Under the pieces are notes generated by a model. That model searched no databases, was not told the origin of the DNA, and worked only from the letters and a program-made list of their open reading frames with translations. The position numbers were made by a program, and so were the translations under genes. This document shows, piece by piece, positions 23,239 to 23,247 of a stretch of 23,247 nucleotides of DNA. The DNA is from SIG78 sp045635745 (GTDB lineage: Bacteria > Verrucomicrobiota > Lentisphaeria > Victivallales > Victivallaceae): positions 1 through 23,247 of the forward strand of contig JAZTWG010000064.1 in NCBI GenBank assembly GCA_045635745.1, in the 5' to 3' direction. Position 1 is the first letter of the stretch; each line of letters begins with the position of its first letter.

Positions 23239-23247
23239 ACAACATTG

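Noticed and set aside
23169..23246. Minus-strand open frame of 25 codons running off the right edge, possibly the end of a transposase
   Set aside because: Too short to judge, overlaps nested inverted repeats, and shows no transposase motif. Worth rechecking with the flanking sequence.

Overview
The window is a gene-dense bacterial chromosome segment of roughly balanced base composition. Most genes are housekeeping: glycolysis (enolase, class II aldolase), translation (frr, gltX, rplM, rpsI, a YebC protein), cell-wall and amino-acid synthesis (murA, ddh, argC), DNA repair (recN), one divisome-type protein, a YgiQ radical SAM protein and a LacI-type regulator. Fitted between them are a GH106-like glycosidase, a GT-C membrane glycosyltransferase and several proteins I cannot name. 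I infer a Gram-negative, carbohydrate-degrading member of the PVC superphylum, possibly Lentisphaerota. The GH106-like enzyme and the Asp-type MurA (also found in chlamydiae) fit this, but nothing in the window is a firm taxonomic marker.

Layout. 1-1695: enolase (cut by the window edge) and yebC, both on the minus strand. 1797-4747: frr, a GT39-like membrane protein and a DivIC/FtsB-like protein on the plus strand, closed by a strong terminator. 4766-8921: a 1000-residue GH106-like protein and fba on the minus strand, each with its own promoter. 9133-9726: a plus-strand gene that looks like only the N-terminal half of a GT9 glycosyltransferase. 9786-11243: gltX on the minus strand. 11457-15555: plus-strand genes for a zinc-ribbon/membrane/coiled-coil protein, ddh, rplM-rpsI and argC. 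15610-17268: recN. 17319-19672: ygiQ and a small secreted protein on the minus strand. 19958-23057: an unknown helical protein, murA and a LacI-family regulator on the plus strand. 23096-23247: a gene-free run of stacked inverted repeats that may be the end of an IS200/IS605- or REP-like element.

The promoters are unusually readable. About a dozen intergenic regions contain a TTGNNN box, 16-17 bases, then a TATATT- or TATCTT-like box, so sigma-70-type transcription units can be drawn for most genes. No complete mobile element, CRISPR array, tRNA or rRNA is visible. I found no clear undescribed multigene system. The best leads are the structured region at the right edge, the half-length GT9 gene, the Asp-type MurA, the terminator placed directly before recN, the long perfect inverted repeat before ddh, and the unknown gene before murA.
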